DNA of 64,000 bases from positions 1-64,000 of the forward strand of contig CAMHUI010000003.1 in assembly GCA_946188345.1 (NCBI GenBank). Reading direction: 5' to 3'. Shown in pieces: positions 9,012 through 17,570 of the stretch. Each line of letters opens with the position of its first letter. The first letter of the stretch is position 1. Under the pieces are notes generated by a model that saw only the letters and a program-made list of their open reading frames with translations, was not told where the DNA came from and did not search any database. Both the position numbers and the translations under genes were made by a program. Source of the stretch: an uncultured Prevotellaceae bacterium. Its GTDB lineage: Bacteria; Bacteroidota; Bacteroidia; Bacteroidales; Bacteroidaceae.

Positions 9012-10166
9012 ATGGTAAACAGATTCATCCTGAACGAAGTATCTTACTTCGGCCCGGGCGCCCGACACGAGCTGCCCGCAGTAGTACAGCGCCTTGGATT
9101 CAAAAAGGCGCTCGTAGTAACCGACAAAGGCCTCATGCAGTTTGGCGTGGCCAAGCAGGTGCTCGACGTCATGGACGGCGCCGGCATCGAGTACGCCATC
9201 TTTGACGACGTGAAGCCCAATCCCACCGTTACCAACGTCAAGCGCGGTATCGAAGCATGTAAAGAGGCTGGTGCCGACTTCATCGTAGCCATCGGCGGAG
9301 GCTCCTCCATGGACACGGCCAAGGGCATCGGCATCGTCGTCAACAACCCCGAATTCTCCGACATCGTATCACTCGAAGGCGTAGCCGACACCAAGAAGAA
9401 GTCGCTCCCCATCATCGCGCTGCCCACCACAGCAGGTACAGCCGCCGAGACCACCATCAACTACGTCATCATCGACGAGACCCGGCAGGCCAAGATGGTA
9501 TGCGTCGATCCCAACGACATCCCCTGTGTGGCCATCGTCGACGCCGAGCTCATGTACTCGCTGCCCAAGTCGCTCACCGCAGCCACGGGTATGGATGCCA
9601 TGACCCACGCTATCGAGGGCCTCATCACCAAGGCAGCCTGGGAGATGAGCGATATGTTCGAACTCAAAGCCATTGAGATGATCTACCGCTACCTGCCCGT
9701 AGCTGTTGAAGACCCACAGAACGCCGACGCCCGCAATGGTATGGCCGTAGCACAATACATCGCCGGCATGGCCTTCTCCAACGTTGGCCTCGGCGTAGAC
9801 CACGGCATGGCCCACCCGCTGAGCGCCCTCTTCGACGTCCCCCACGGCGTAGCCTGCGCCATGTTGCTACCCACCGTCATGCGCTTCAATATGCCCGCAG
9901 CACTCGATAAGTATACCGACATCGCCAAGGCCGTAGGCGTCTGGCGTGACGGCATGACCAAGCAGGAAGCCGCCGATGCAGCATGCAAGGCTATCGAAGA
10001 CCTCAGTGCACGTGTAGGCACCAACAAACGCCTCACCGACCTCGGCATCCAAGAGAGCGACATCCCTGCCCTCGCCGAGCAAGCCTTCCGAGACGTCTGC
10101 ACACCCGGCAACCCCCGCGAAGTCAGCAAAGAACAGATTATAGAACTCTACCATACCATCCTCTAA
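9012..10166 (+). CDS. fucO: Lactaldehyde reductase / 1,2-propanediol oxidoreductase (iron-containing ADH)
   Basis: A 384-aa group III alcohol dehydrogenase that reduces L-lactaldehyde to L-1,2-propanediol with NADH, the fermentative end of fucose and rhamnose breakdown. Seen: the nucleotide-binding GGGSSMDTAKGIG, the conserved PTTAGTAAETTINYV, and iron ligands within GMDAMTHAIEG and GVDHGMAHPLSALFDVPHG. The last residues (NPREVSKEQIIELYHTIL) align by eye with E. coli FucO, and the length is the same. No fucose or rhamnose genes adjoin it, so the physiological aldehyde could differ. A perfect terminator follows. Confidence 0.88.
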   Translation: MVNRFILNEVSYFGPGARHELPAVVQRLGFKKALVVTDKGLMQFGVAKQVLDVMDGAGIEYAIFDDVKPNPTVTNVKRGIEACKEAGADFIVAIGGGSSMDTAKGIGIVVNNPEFSDIVSLEGVADTKKKSLPIIALPTTAGTAAETTINYVIIDETRQAKMVCVDPNDIPCVAIVDAELMYSLPKSLTAATGMDAMTHAIEGLITKAAWEMSDMFELKAIEMIYRYLPVAVEDPQNADARNGMAVAQYIAGMAFSNVGLGVDHGMAHPLSALFDVPHGVACAMLLPTVMRFNMPAALDKYTDIAKAVGVWRDGMTKQEAADAACKAIEDLSARVGTNKRLTDLGIQESDIPALAEQAFRDVCTPGNPREVSKEQIIELYHTIL

Positions 10167-10181
10167 AGGTTGAACACCCAC

Positions 10182-10232
10182 AAAGATTGGCAAGAAGACG
10201 TCGGCAATGCCTTCTTGCCAATCTTTTTTATT
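10182..10232 (+). terminator. Terminator of fucO
   Basis: A perfect 16-bp stem (AAAGATTGGCAAGAAG with CTTCTTGCCAATCTTT) is separated by a 13-base loop and followed by TTTTATT. Confidence 0.93.
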
Positions 10233-10312
10233 ACCCGGCACAAAAAAAATGCATCTCCCGTAAAAAAACAAATTGTCAGAATTGTCTTATAAATAACAAT
10301 ACCTTCGAGAAG

Positions 10313-10385
10313 CGAAAAACGAAAAGTGAAAAAACGAAAAGTCCTCGCGGGTTGCATTTTTCACTCTTCATTTTTAACTTTTCAC
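10313..10385. repeat. GTGAAAA-type heptanucleotide hairpin before the ECF sigma gene
   Basis: GCGAAAA, ACGAAAA and GTGAAAA words are followed by an inverted, T-rich counterpart ending in CTTTTCAC. It is the same family as the structure after infB. It lies directly in the leader of the sigma-factor operon. A near-consensus TACCTTCG about 10 bases upstream could be its promoter, but this is weak. Confidence 0.6.
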
Positions 10386-10401
10386 CTATAAAAGCAATCC
10401 A

Positions 10402-10917
10402 ATGAGAAAACAACGGATATACATGCTTGACAAGAACATCACTGAACGGCTATTCCGCCAGCACTATCACCGCATGCACCGTCTGGCTTGCGGCATGCTG
10501 GGTAGCGACAGCGCTGCCGACGACATCGTGCAAGATATCTTTCTCAGACTCATCGAGGCCGATATCCTGCCGGAAGAAGCCAGGATGGAGTCTTACCTGC
10601 TGACCGCCGTCCACCATCGCTGCCTGAACACCCTGCACCACCTTACTATCAGGCAACGCGTGATGGGACTCTACCCCATCGCCGACGAGCCCGCCATATG
10701 GTCTTCCGACCTGCAGACAGAACGGCTGGAGACCATCCGGAACTGCATAGCCGCCATGGACGAGCCTCACCGCTCTATCCTTCGCTTGCGCTTCGACGAA
10801 GACCTGACCCTCCGTGAAACAGCTGCCCAGCTGCAGATGAACATCAACACCTGCTACAAATACCTGAGGCAGGCCATCGAACACATCAGAAAGAATGTAA
10901 ACCCCAAAAACGAATGA
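10402..10917 (+). CDS. ECF-type RNA polymerase sigma factor
   Basis: 171 aa, or 164 if translation begins at the second Met (10423, MLDKNITERLF). Region 2 is seen as HYHRMHRLACGMLGSDSAADD followed by IVQDIFLRLIE. Region 4 is the MDEPHRSILRLRFDEDLTLRE helix-turn-helix. It directs RNA polymerase to target promoters when released by its partner. It overlaps the next gene by 4 bases (ATGA at 10914-10917), and that gene is a membrane FecR-like protein, followed by an STN-containing outer-membrane protein. This is the arrangement of cell-surface signalling systems; its signal is unknown. Confidence 0.9.
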   Translation: MRKQRIYMLDKNITERLFRQHYHRMHRLACGMLGSDSAADDIVQDIFLRLIEADILPEEARMESYLLTAVHHRCLNTLHHLTIRQRVMGLYPIADEPAIWSSDLQTERLETIRNCIAAMDEPHRSILRLRFDEDLTLRETAAQLQMNINTCYKYLRQAIEHIRKNVNPKNE

Positions 10918-11564
10918 CAATGGAAATCCCCAATGACAACACGCAACGGCTCCTGGAAATGCTGGAGAACCCTCAGGCATACAACGAACAGGAAATCGGC
11001 GAAATCATCAGCCACGACGAAGCCACCTACCATCTCCTGACCGAGGTAAGGCAGAGCTTTCGTCAGCAAGACTCGACCGACATCGATGCTGCTTGGAAAA
11101 GCTTTTGTAAAAAGAGGGACGAGCGGAGAGCTGCCAGGCAGCCACACCATCGTCAGTTCCGCAAGATGGTCGCCGCCTTCATCTCATTAATATGTATCTC
11201 AGGCATCACATTTGCCGCCATTCAGATTGTTCACCGCCAATCAACCAAGTCGCCAGCCATCCAGCCCGCAGACGTGGTGGAGGCAAAACCCGTAGAGTCA
11301 CAGCCCGATACCCTCACCCTCTCTCCAAAAGAAGGCACGGACAACGACAGCAGGACCTTCGACAATATAGCCTTTGAAATCATGCTGACAGAGATAGCCA
11401 GCCACTACGGCGCAGACGTAGTCTTCGAGAACGAGACTGTCAAGCCGCTGCGCTTCTACTTCGTATGGTATCCCGGGCAACCAATGGAAAAGGTCGTCGA
11501 GACCCTCAACCATTTCGATAGCATTAACATCGTCATCGACAACAATAAGCTGATTGTGAAATGA
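10914..11564 (+). CDS. FecR-like anti-sigma factor with C-terminal STN-like (DUF4974-type) domain
   Basis: A 216-aa single-pass inner-membrane protein. The cytoplasmic N-terminus (1-80) is followed by one membrane helix (about 84-103, MVAAFISLICISGITFAAI) and a periplasmic part. The end (FDNIAFEIMLTEIASHYG...ETLNHFDSINIVIDNNKLIV) looks like the DUF4974/STN-like fold that ends many Bacteroidetes FecR proteins. The central FecR beta-domain seems very short or missing, making this smaller than a typical 300-350-aa FecR. It overlaps both neighbours by ATGA, so sigma factor, regulator and receptor are made together. Confidence 0.8.
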   Translation: MTMEIPNDNTQRLLEMLENPQAYNEQEIGEIISHDEATYHLLTEVRQSFRQQDSTDIDAAWKSFCKKRDERRAARQPHHRQFRKMVAAFISLICISGITFAAIQIVHRQSTKSPAIQPADVVEAKPVESQPDTLTLSPKEGTDNDSRTFDNIAFEIMLTEIASHYGADVVFENETVKPLRFYFVWYPGQPMEKVVETLNHFDSINIVIDNNKLIVK

Positions 11565-14221
11565 GACGTATCACCCACCTGCTCCCAATCCTTCTCACCG
11601 CCATTACCCTACCGTCAACAGCCCAGCGCATCACCCGCAGCTACGACAACATATCCATAGCTAAAGCCCTGCGGCAACTCAATGAAGAGACAGACCAATA
11701 CACCATTCATTTCCTCTACGACGAGCTGGAAGACTTCCGCGTGACAACTACCGTAAAAGGCAAGTCCCTACCCGAAGCCGTCAGGCAGATGATTGGTTTC
11801 TACCCCATCCGCATGACCATTGTCACAGACCAGAACTCGGAAGCTCCGGGAAAACAGCGACAGCAGATCATCGTAGAATGTACCCATAAGACCGACATCC
11901 ACCTGACTGGTACCGTCGTCGACGAGCACGGGCTGCCTGTGGCCTATGCCAACATCTCCCTTTTCCTTCCAGCCGACACCACCCTGCTCAGCGGTGGCGT
12001 ATCCAACGAGAGCGGCTACTTCGCCATCCCCTATGAAACACCCATCAGCTCTCAACCCTCAACACTAAACTCTCAGCACTCAACTCTAAACTCTCATGAA
12101 GGCGTGCTGGCCCGCATCTCCTGCATAGGCTATAAGACTATCTGGCGACGATTCCTGCAGCCCGATGCCGGCACCATCCGAATGAGCTCCCATACCTATA
12201 CCATCAACGGCACGGTGGTGCAGGGCGAACGGCCGAAGGTACAGCTCCAAGGCAACTCCCTCATCATGAACGTAGAAGGAACCATCATGGAACGGCTTGG
12301 GACAGCAGAAGACATCCTCTCGCGAGTGCCCACCATCACAAAGAAAAGAGATGGCTATGAAATTTTAGGTAAAGGATCTCCGCTCATCTACGTAAACAAC
12401 CGCAAGCTGACCGAGCTGACCGAGCTGCGCAATATCCCTTCAGACAACATCCGCAACGTCGAAGTGGTTCAGAACCCTGGTGCCCGCTACGATGCCTCAG
12501 TCAATGCCGTCATCATCATCCACACCAAAAGGGCTGCCGGAGAAGGTCTCGGCGTAGAAATGAACTCATGGAGCCGCAAGGGACATGGCGTTGCCAACAA
12601 TGAGCGGGTCAATCTGACTTACCGAAGAGGAAACCTGGAATTATTTGCAAACCTTTTTGGAGCTTACAACAAACGCTTGGAGAAAGGCGAGTTTGAACAA
12701 ACTGTCTATGCAGACACGCTGTGGCAAATAGCCAACAAGCAAAAAGACAACATCTACAATCCATTCCTTGAAGGCCGCTTCGGATTCAACTACCAACTGA
12801 ACGACCAAAACTCTTTTGGCGGGTTCTATCAGAACACCTACGACTACGTGAAGACTTGGAGCAGCAACGACGACATCCTGCAAGCCAACGGCTCCCTGTA
12901 TGACCGTTTGCAGAACAGCAGTGTCAACAGGGCCAAAGGTGCGCCAAAGCATCAGGCAAATATCTACTACACGGGTAAGGTTGGGAAATTCGGCATCGAC
13001 TTCAATGCCGACTATACCTATCGTGATCAGCAGAATCGCAACCGGCAACAAGAACTGAGCGACGCGCATGAAGACCGCAACGAGAACACCTATGCCCATA
13101 CACGCAGCAGGATGGTGGCAGAGAAACTCTTCGTGACGCATCCTATAGGGAAAGGGCAGTTAGAAATAGGAGAGGAATATACCAATACCCGATGGAACAG
13201 CAGTTTCGAAAATGTAGAGGGTTACATCCTTGGCGGCAACAACGAGCAGCATGAGCAGGCCATAGCTCCCTTTGTTGAACTGCGTCAGCAGATGGGCCGC
13301 CTACGGCTGGCTGCCGGTATGCGCTATGAGCATGTGACGTCGGAATACTTTGTCAGCCACATCCGGCGCGACGACCAGTGCCGGAGCTATGATGAATTCT
13401 TTCCTTCGGCATCCTTGTCTGCTTCTGTAAAGAATCTGCAGTTTTCCTTCAGCTATGCCAAACGTACCAAGCGCCCCAGCTACTGGCAGCTGAGCAGCGA
13501 TGTCATCTACGAGAACCGGCTCAACCGACAGACGGGCAATCCCTTCCTGAAACCTGTCAAATACCATAACGTAAGCTCAATGACCATGTGGAGGTGGCTC
13601 TATTTCAATGTCAGCTTCACCCACTGCGTCGACCCCATCCTCTATACGGCAGAAAGTATTCCAGAAGACTCGAAGGTGAATCTTGTAACCTACAGGAACT
13701 ACGACCACGCCGACTGGATCATCATGACGCTGGGAGCTCAAAAGAGCATCAAATTAGGACATGAGGCCTCATGGACACCACAGTACAATGTCTCGCTCAT
13801 GAAGCCCTGGTTAAAGGCGGCGTTCCTGGACGGACAGAAAAGCTTCAACAAGCCCATGCTGTCGCTGCAGTTGGGCAATAGCGTCATGCTCAAGCACGAC
13901 TGGCTGCTGCAAGCCGACTTCAACGTGCATTCTCATGGCTGTACAGGGGCTAATGCCGTATCAGCATGTACCAACCCTTTGCTCACTCTCAGCGTCAGCA
14001 AAGAGTTCTGCAGACAGCGGCTTCATGTCAAGTTAGCTGCTGAAGACGTCTTCAATGGCGGCATCGGACGGTTTACACTTTACAGCAACCGATTCGTGTT
14101 TCGCAAGACCGAGGACAGCGATTCCCGCTGCGTGACGCTCTCCCTGCGCTACCGATTCAATGTCACCCCGTCGAAATATCGCGGTACGGGTGCCGGTAAT
14201 GCAGAAAAGAGCAGGCTATGA
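11561..14221 (+). CDS. Outer-membrane beta-barrel receptor with N-terminal STN signalling domain
   Basis: 886 aa with a signal peptide (MRRITHLLPILLTAITLPSTAQ). An STN-like secretin/TonB N-terminal domain (about 23-95) precedes a carboxypeptidase-D regulatory-like fold (about 110-210) and a plug-like region (LQGNSLIMNVEGTIMERLGTAEDILSRVP). The C-terminal barrel belongs by eye to the outer-membrane beta-barrel family seen in TonB-dependent-like proteins. The STN domain would contact the anti-sigma protein upstream. Residues about 163-179 (STLNSQHSTLNSHEG) are encoded by a heptanucleotide tandem repeat that looks like intergenic DNA yet keeps the frame. The ligand is unknown. Confidence 0.85.
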   Translation: MRRITHLLPILLTAITLPSTAQRITRSYDNISIAKALRQLNEETDQYTIHFLYDELEDFRVTTTVKGKSLPEAVRQMIGFYPIRMTIVTDQNSEAPGKQRQQIIVECTHKTDIHLTGTVVDEHGLPVAYANISLFLPADTTLLSGGVSNESGYFAIPYETPISSQPSTLNSQHSTLNSHEGVLARISCIGYKTIWRRFLQPDAGTIRMSSHTYTINGTVVQGERPKVQLQGNSLIMNVEGTIMERLGTAEDILSRVPTITKKRDGYEILGKGSPLIYVNNRKLTELTELRNIPSDNIRNVEVVQNPGARYDASVNAVIIIHTKRAAGEGLGVEMNSWSRKGHGVANNERVNLTYRRGNLELFANLFGAYNKRLEKGEFEQTVYADTLWQIANKQKDNIYNPFLEGRFGFNYQLNDQNSFGGFYQNTYDYVKTWSSNDDILQANGSLYDRLQNSSVNRAKGAPKHQANIYYTGKVGKFGIDFNADYTYRDQQNRNRQQELSDAHEDRNENTYAHTRSRMVAEKLFVTHPIGKGQLEIGEEYTNTRWNSSFENVEGYILGGNNEQHEQAIAPFVELRQQMGRLRLAAGMRYEHVTSEYFVSHIRRDDQCRSYDEFFPSASLSASVKNLQFSFSYAKRTKRPSYWQLSSDVIYENRLNRQTGNPFLKPVKYHNVSSMTMWRWLYFNVSFTHCVDPILYTAESIPEDSKVNLVTYRNYDHADWIIMTLGAQKSIKLGHEASWTPQYNVSLMKPWLKAAFLDGQKSFNKPMLSLQLGNSVMLKHDWLLQADFNVHSHGCTGANAVSACTNPLLTLSVSKEFCRQRLHVKLAAEDVFNGGIGRFTLYSNRFVFRKTEDSDSRCVTLSLRYRFNVTPSKYRGTGAGNAEKSRL
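12050..12097 (+). repeat. Heptanucleotide tandem repeat (AACTCTA type) inside a coding region
   Basis: Imperfect copies of AACTCT(A/C) are read in frame as STLNSQH-STLNSHE. The repeat lies within the regulatory-like domain region of the barrel protein. The same word makes up intergenic repeats at 14404, 17511, 40540 and 51372. Confidence 0.85.
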
Positions 14222-14274
14222 ATGTTGATTCCGCCCTTTAAGAGTTGAGAAATGTTGGGAGACAATAAAAGAAA

Positions 14275-14360
14275 GGAGGGCGTTGAGGGGTTGTTGTTTT
14301 TACCTGCTTCATCATTTACTCTAAGTAAAAAACACAAGCCCACAAACGCCCTCCTCTTTT
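14275..14360. terminator. Long bidirectional terminator-like hairpin between convergent genes
   Basis: GGAGGGCGTT (from 14275) pairs with AACGCCCTCC (to 14354), and the enclosed sequence has further pairing (GTTTTTAC with GTAAAAAAC). A T-run follows on the + strand. It separates the barrel gene from the convergent GH43 gene. The remainder of 14222-14447 contains only a heptanucleotide repeat. Confidence 0.7.
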
Positions 14361-14403
14361 TTCTCTATTGAGTCTGGAAGACCGGGAATCTATCTTTATT
14401 CTA

Positions 14404-14441
14404 TAACTCTCAACTCTAAACTCTCAACTCTAAACTCTCAC
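14404..14441. repeat. Heptanucleotide repeat (AACTCTA/AACTCTC)
   Basis: Five to six consecutive near-perfect seven-base units lie a few bases downstream of the GH43 stop codon (- strand). Intergenic. Confidence 0.9.
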
Positions 14442-14447
14442 CATCCA

Positions 14448-17400
14448 CTACTTTCTGATGACTTTCTCGGTGTGGACTCCGGTACGGCTGCGCACTGTGA
14501 CGAGATACATACCCTGCGGCTGGGCGTAGAGGCTGACGGTTGCCTCGCCGGTGGCGCGGCCTTCGGCGACGGGAGTGCCCTGAAGGCTGACTACCTGATA
14601 GCTGAAGGGCTGTCCGAGGGTGTGAGTGATGGTGAGCTGGTCGCTGACGAGGTGTGGCCCGACAACGACTGCTTCGTCTCCTAGGGTATCTGATGTAGTG
14701 GGTTGCTGGATTCCGGTTTTGTATTGCTCTCCGATGAGGGGGCAAGGGCTCTCGACGGTGGGCTTCTGGTCGCGCACGTAGGGCCATCCGTCGCGGTCCC
14801 AGTGTATCTGGGAGAGGTAGGTTTTGCGTCCGCCGTCTACGTTGCTGGCGTCGTAGCCATGATAGAGCATCCACCACTGTCCGGCGTCGTCTTGCACGAA
14901 GTTGGCGTTGTGGCCGGGGGCAATGACTTCTGCTGAGCGATAGAGCAGATTTGAGAAGTTGTTGTTGATGGCCGGGCCACCGGTCTTACTGACGTAGGGT
15001 CCGAATAGTTTCTCTGAGCGTGCCATGACGAGGTGGTAGGATGACTTCTCGCCGTCGCAGCAGCTGCCTGCAGAGCCAATGAGGTAGTAGTAGCCATCGT
15101 GGGGAATGATGTAAGTTCCCTCGGTCAGTGTGCCAGCTATCTTCTGCGGCTTGGCTCCCTCGGCCACGGCCATGCCGTCGTCAGTGAGTTCGATACCATA
15201 GATGCCCCGGAAGGAGCCCCAGAAGAGGTATTTCTTGCCGCCATCCTCGATGGCGAAAGGGTCGATGGAGTTCTGGACGCCAATCTCTCTGGAGATGAAG
15301 AGCTTGGTAGTGTTGCGATAGGGTCCTTGTGCCCTGCTGGCAGTGGCTACACCGATGCCGCAGTCCCACTCGCCGCCCCAGGTGGACATGGAGAAATAGA
15401 GATAGTATTTTCCGTTGAAATACTCCACGTCGGGCGCCCAGATGGCTGCGTCCTTGACGAAGCTGGGTCGGGTGGCGTCGGTGAAGGCTGTGGTGACCCG
15501 GTTCCAGTCGACGAGGTTGGCCGAGCGGTAGACGGGTACATTGTGGATGACTTCTGTTGAGAAGAGGTAGTAGTAGCCGTCGGTGGAGCGTATGACAGTG
15601 GGGTCGGGGCAATCGCGGTTGATGACGGGTCCGCCGTAGGAGCAGCCTTCCGCGTTGGTGGTGGCATCGCTGAGTGTGGGCATGGCGGGGTCGAGGGGCT
15701 GTGCGCTACTGGTCTTGAGGGTGAAGGTCTGAGTGGCGAAGGTGGAGCCTTGCAACCGGGCGTTGACGGCCTGCACACCGCAGGTATAGCTGCCGTTGGG
15801 CAGTGTGAGGGTGACGCGTCTGGCGCCCGCAGCGTTGCCGGGCTGCAGCACCTTGCGCTGACCGTCGCGGGTACCGCCGACGTAGGCGTTGCCGCCGGCC
15901 ACGAGGCGACCGGTCTTCTCGTCACGGACAAAATATTCGTAGGTGACGTTTTTATTGCTTGCTGCTGGGCTTGACCACTCGAAGGTTACTTGGCTGCCGT
16001 TGATGGCTGCGAGACGCAGGCTGGGCTGGGCCGGCCGTTCGGTGGCTGAGGAGGGATTGACTGTCGCCACGAGCGTGTTGGTCAATCCGCTAGTGGCAAA
16101 GAAGGTGTCGTCGTCGGTGCGCCCTATCATAACGTAGTCGGGCGTACCATCGGCGTTCCAGTCGAGAGGCACGGTGCAGCCCTCTGAGTAGCCGGGCAGC
16201 CGATAAGCATTGGTGAAGGTGCCGTCGCCGCGGCCTAGGCTGATGAAGGTGGTCTGGGTGTTCTGGCTGGTTGACCATCCGGCGTTGACGATGTCGTAGA
16301 GGCCGTCGCCGTCCCAGTCGAGGGCGAGGTATTGGGTGGCGGTGGAGTTCTGGTTGCGCATCTCCTCGATGCCTTCATGGCCGAGGTCGGTGAGAAGGTA
16401 GTTGCCCTGTTCGTCGATACGGCCGGCATAGACTCCCCAGCGATAGTTCTGGCGACCGTTGCCGGTCCAACCTGAATAGAAGATGTCGGCGATGCCGTCG
16501 CCCGTGAAGTCGGCAATGGCGATGCCCCCCTCGCTCATGGGCTCAAACACCACGTCGCGGTTCTGATAGATCATCTGTCGGCGGAAGTGGCCGGGATGGG
16601 CGGGGTCGTTGAGGAAGAGGTCGGAGAAGTGGGAAGAGACACCGATGCGCACGCCCATTACGGAGCGATCGTCCGACTGGGCATTGACGAAGAAGTCGGT
16701 GTAGCCGTCGTTGTTGAAGTCGTAGGCCTGCACCTGTCCTTGCTGGAGGTGGAACTCCTTTCCGTCCTGACCATAGTCCTTGACATAGTTGTCGGAGAAG
16801 AATCGCGACACCTCAAAGACGCCATTGCCGCGGTTGAGAAGTACGACGTTGGCCGTAGGATAGCTCTTGGAGTTGGAGCCTTTCTTCTGATAGCCTATGC
16901 CCACGATGTCGGGCAGTCCGTCGTTGTTGAAGTCGGCCACGTCGGCAGAAATGATGACCCGCTCGTCGAAGTCGACAGCGTTGCCGTCGGCATCAACGAA
17001 GGTAAGCACAGCCTGCGAGAAGGTGCCGTCGCCACAGCCCAGGAAGACGCCCTCACGGCTGATATGGTCGAGGAAGGGCTGTCCCTCTGACTCGAAGCCG
17101 GCAGTCTCAAAGGCCACGATGTCCATGAGGCCGTCCTGATTGATGTCGCAGGGTGAGAAGCTGGGGCGGTCGGTGCAGTTGATGTTCAGTCCGGGGTCGA
17201 AATAGGTCTCGCCGTAGAAGTTGTTGATGCTCCACGACTTCGAGGCTTTATTATACTTCATGACGTGGACGGTGCGGTTGCGTTCGTAGTCGCTGGTGCC
17301 AGTCTGGTTGGTGTTGACATTTCCGGAACCTCCGTAGAGGAGTTCGCAGATTCCGTCGCCTGTGAGGTCGACGGCGACGCCTGATGAGAAGGAGGCACCT

Positions 17401-17510
17401 GCCGAAGTCCACTCCTTGGCGTAGTCAAGATTGGTCTGAGCGCTGCTGACGGCCGGAGAAAAAAGGAACGCGGCAAGCAGCAAAAGGGATGAAGAGATAA
17501 TTTGTTTCAT
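14448..17510 (-). CDS. Secreted FG-GAP/VCBS-repeat protein fused to a GH43 arabinanase-like domain
   Basis: 1020 aa with a signal peptide (to SSAQT). Residues about 25-480 contain repeated calcium-binding-like FG-GAP/VCBS units (DLTGDGICELLYGG, DINQDGLMDIVAFE, DFNNDGLPDIVGIG, DFTGDGIADIFYSG, DWDGDGLYDIVNAG, DWNADGTPDYVMIG). A fibronectin/Ig-like segment follows (about 495-600), then a five-bladed GH43 domain (about 625-940). Catalytic residues are visible: base Asp in NRDCPDPTVIRS (about 633), pKa-modulating Asp in NSIDPFAIED (about 749) and acid Glu in GTLTEGTYIIPHDG (about 795). A type-A sorting-like tail (about 955-1020) ends in VIRK. It likely cleaves alpha-L-arabinosidic bonds outside the cell; the activity is inferred from the family. 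Confidence 0.88.
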   Translation of the reverse strand: MKQIISSSLLLLAAFLFSPAVSSAQTNLDYAKEWTSAGASFSSGVAVDLTGDGICELLYGGSGNVNTNQTGTSDYERNRTVHVMKYNKASKSWSINNFYGETYFDPGLNINCTDRPSFSPCDINQDGLMDIVAFETAGFESEGQPFLDHISREGVFLGCGDGTFSQAVLTFVDADGNAVDFDERVIISADVADFNNDGLPDIVGIGYQKKGSNSKSYPTANVVLLNRGNGVFEVSRFFSDNYVKDYGQDGKEFHLQQGQVQAYDFNNDGYTDFFVNAQSDDRSVMGVRIGVSSHFSDLFLNDPAHPGHFRRQMIYQNRDVVFEPMSEGGIAIADFTGDGIADIFYSGWTGNGRQNYRWGVYAGRIDEQGNYLLTDLGHEGIEEMRNQNSTATQYLALDWDGDGLYDIVNAGWSTSQNTQTTFISLGRGDGTFTNAYRLPGYSEGCTVPLDWNADGTPDYVMIGRTDDDTFFATSGLTNTLVATVNPSSATERPAQPSLRLAAINGSQVTFEWSSPAASNKNVTYEYFVRDEKTGRLVAGGNAYVGGTRDGQRKVLQPGNAAGARRVTLTLPNGSYTCGVQAVNARLQGSTFATQTFTLKTSSAQPLDPAMPTLSDATTNAEGCSYGGPVINRDCPDPTVIRSTDGYYYLFSTEVIHNVPVYRSANLVDWNRVTTAFTDATRPSFVKDAAIWAPDVEYFNGKYYLYFSMSTWGGEWDCGIGVATASRAQGPYRNTTKLFISREIGVQNSIDPFAIEDGGKKYLFWGSFRGIYGIELTDDGMAVAEGAKPQKIAGTLTEGTYIIPHDGYYYLIGSAGSCCDGEKSSYHLVMARSEKLFGPYVSKTGGPAINNNFSNLLYRSAEVIAPGHNANFVQDDAGQWWMLYHGYDASNVDGGRKTYLSQIHWDRDGWPYVRDQKPTVESPCPLIGEQYKTGIQQPTTSDTLGDEAVVVGPHLVSDQLTITHTLGQPFSYQVVSLQGTPVAEGRATGEATVSLYAQPQGMYLVTVRSRTGVHTEKVIRK

Positions 17511-17570
17511 GTTGAGAGTTGAGGGTTTAGGGTTTAGAGTTTAGAGTTTAGGGTTGAGAGTTGGGAGTTT
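17511..17570. repeat. Heptanucleotide repeat overlapping the sufD stop codon
   Basis: Consecutive AGTTTAG/AGTTGAG words fill the gap between sufD and the GH43 gene. The TAA stop of sufD belongs to the first unit (TAAACTC on the - strand). Confidence 0.88.

Noticed and set aside
12050-12097. CRISPR-like array
   Set aside because: The unit is 7 bases with no spacers; it is a simple tandem repeat. No CRISPR array was seen anywhere in the window.
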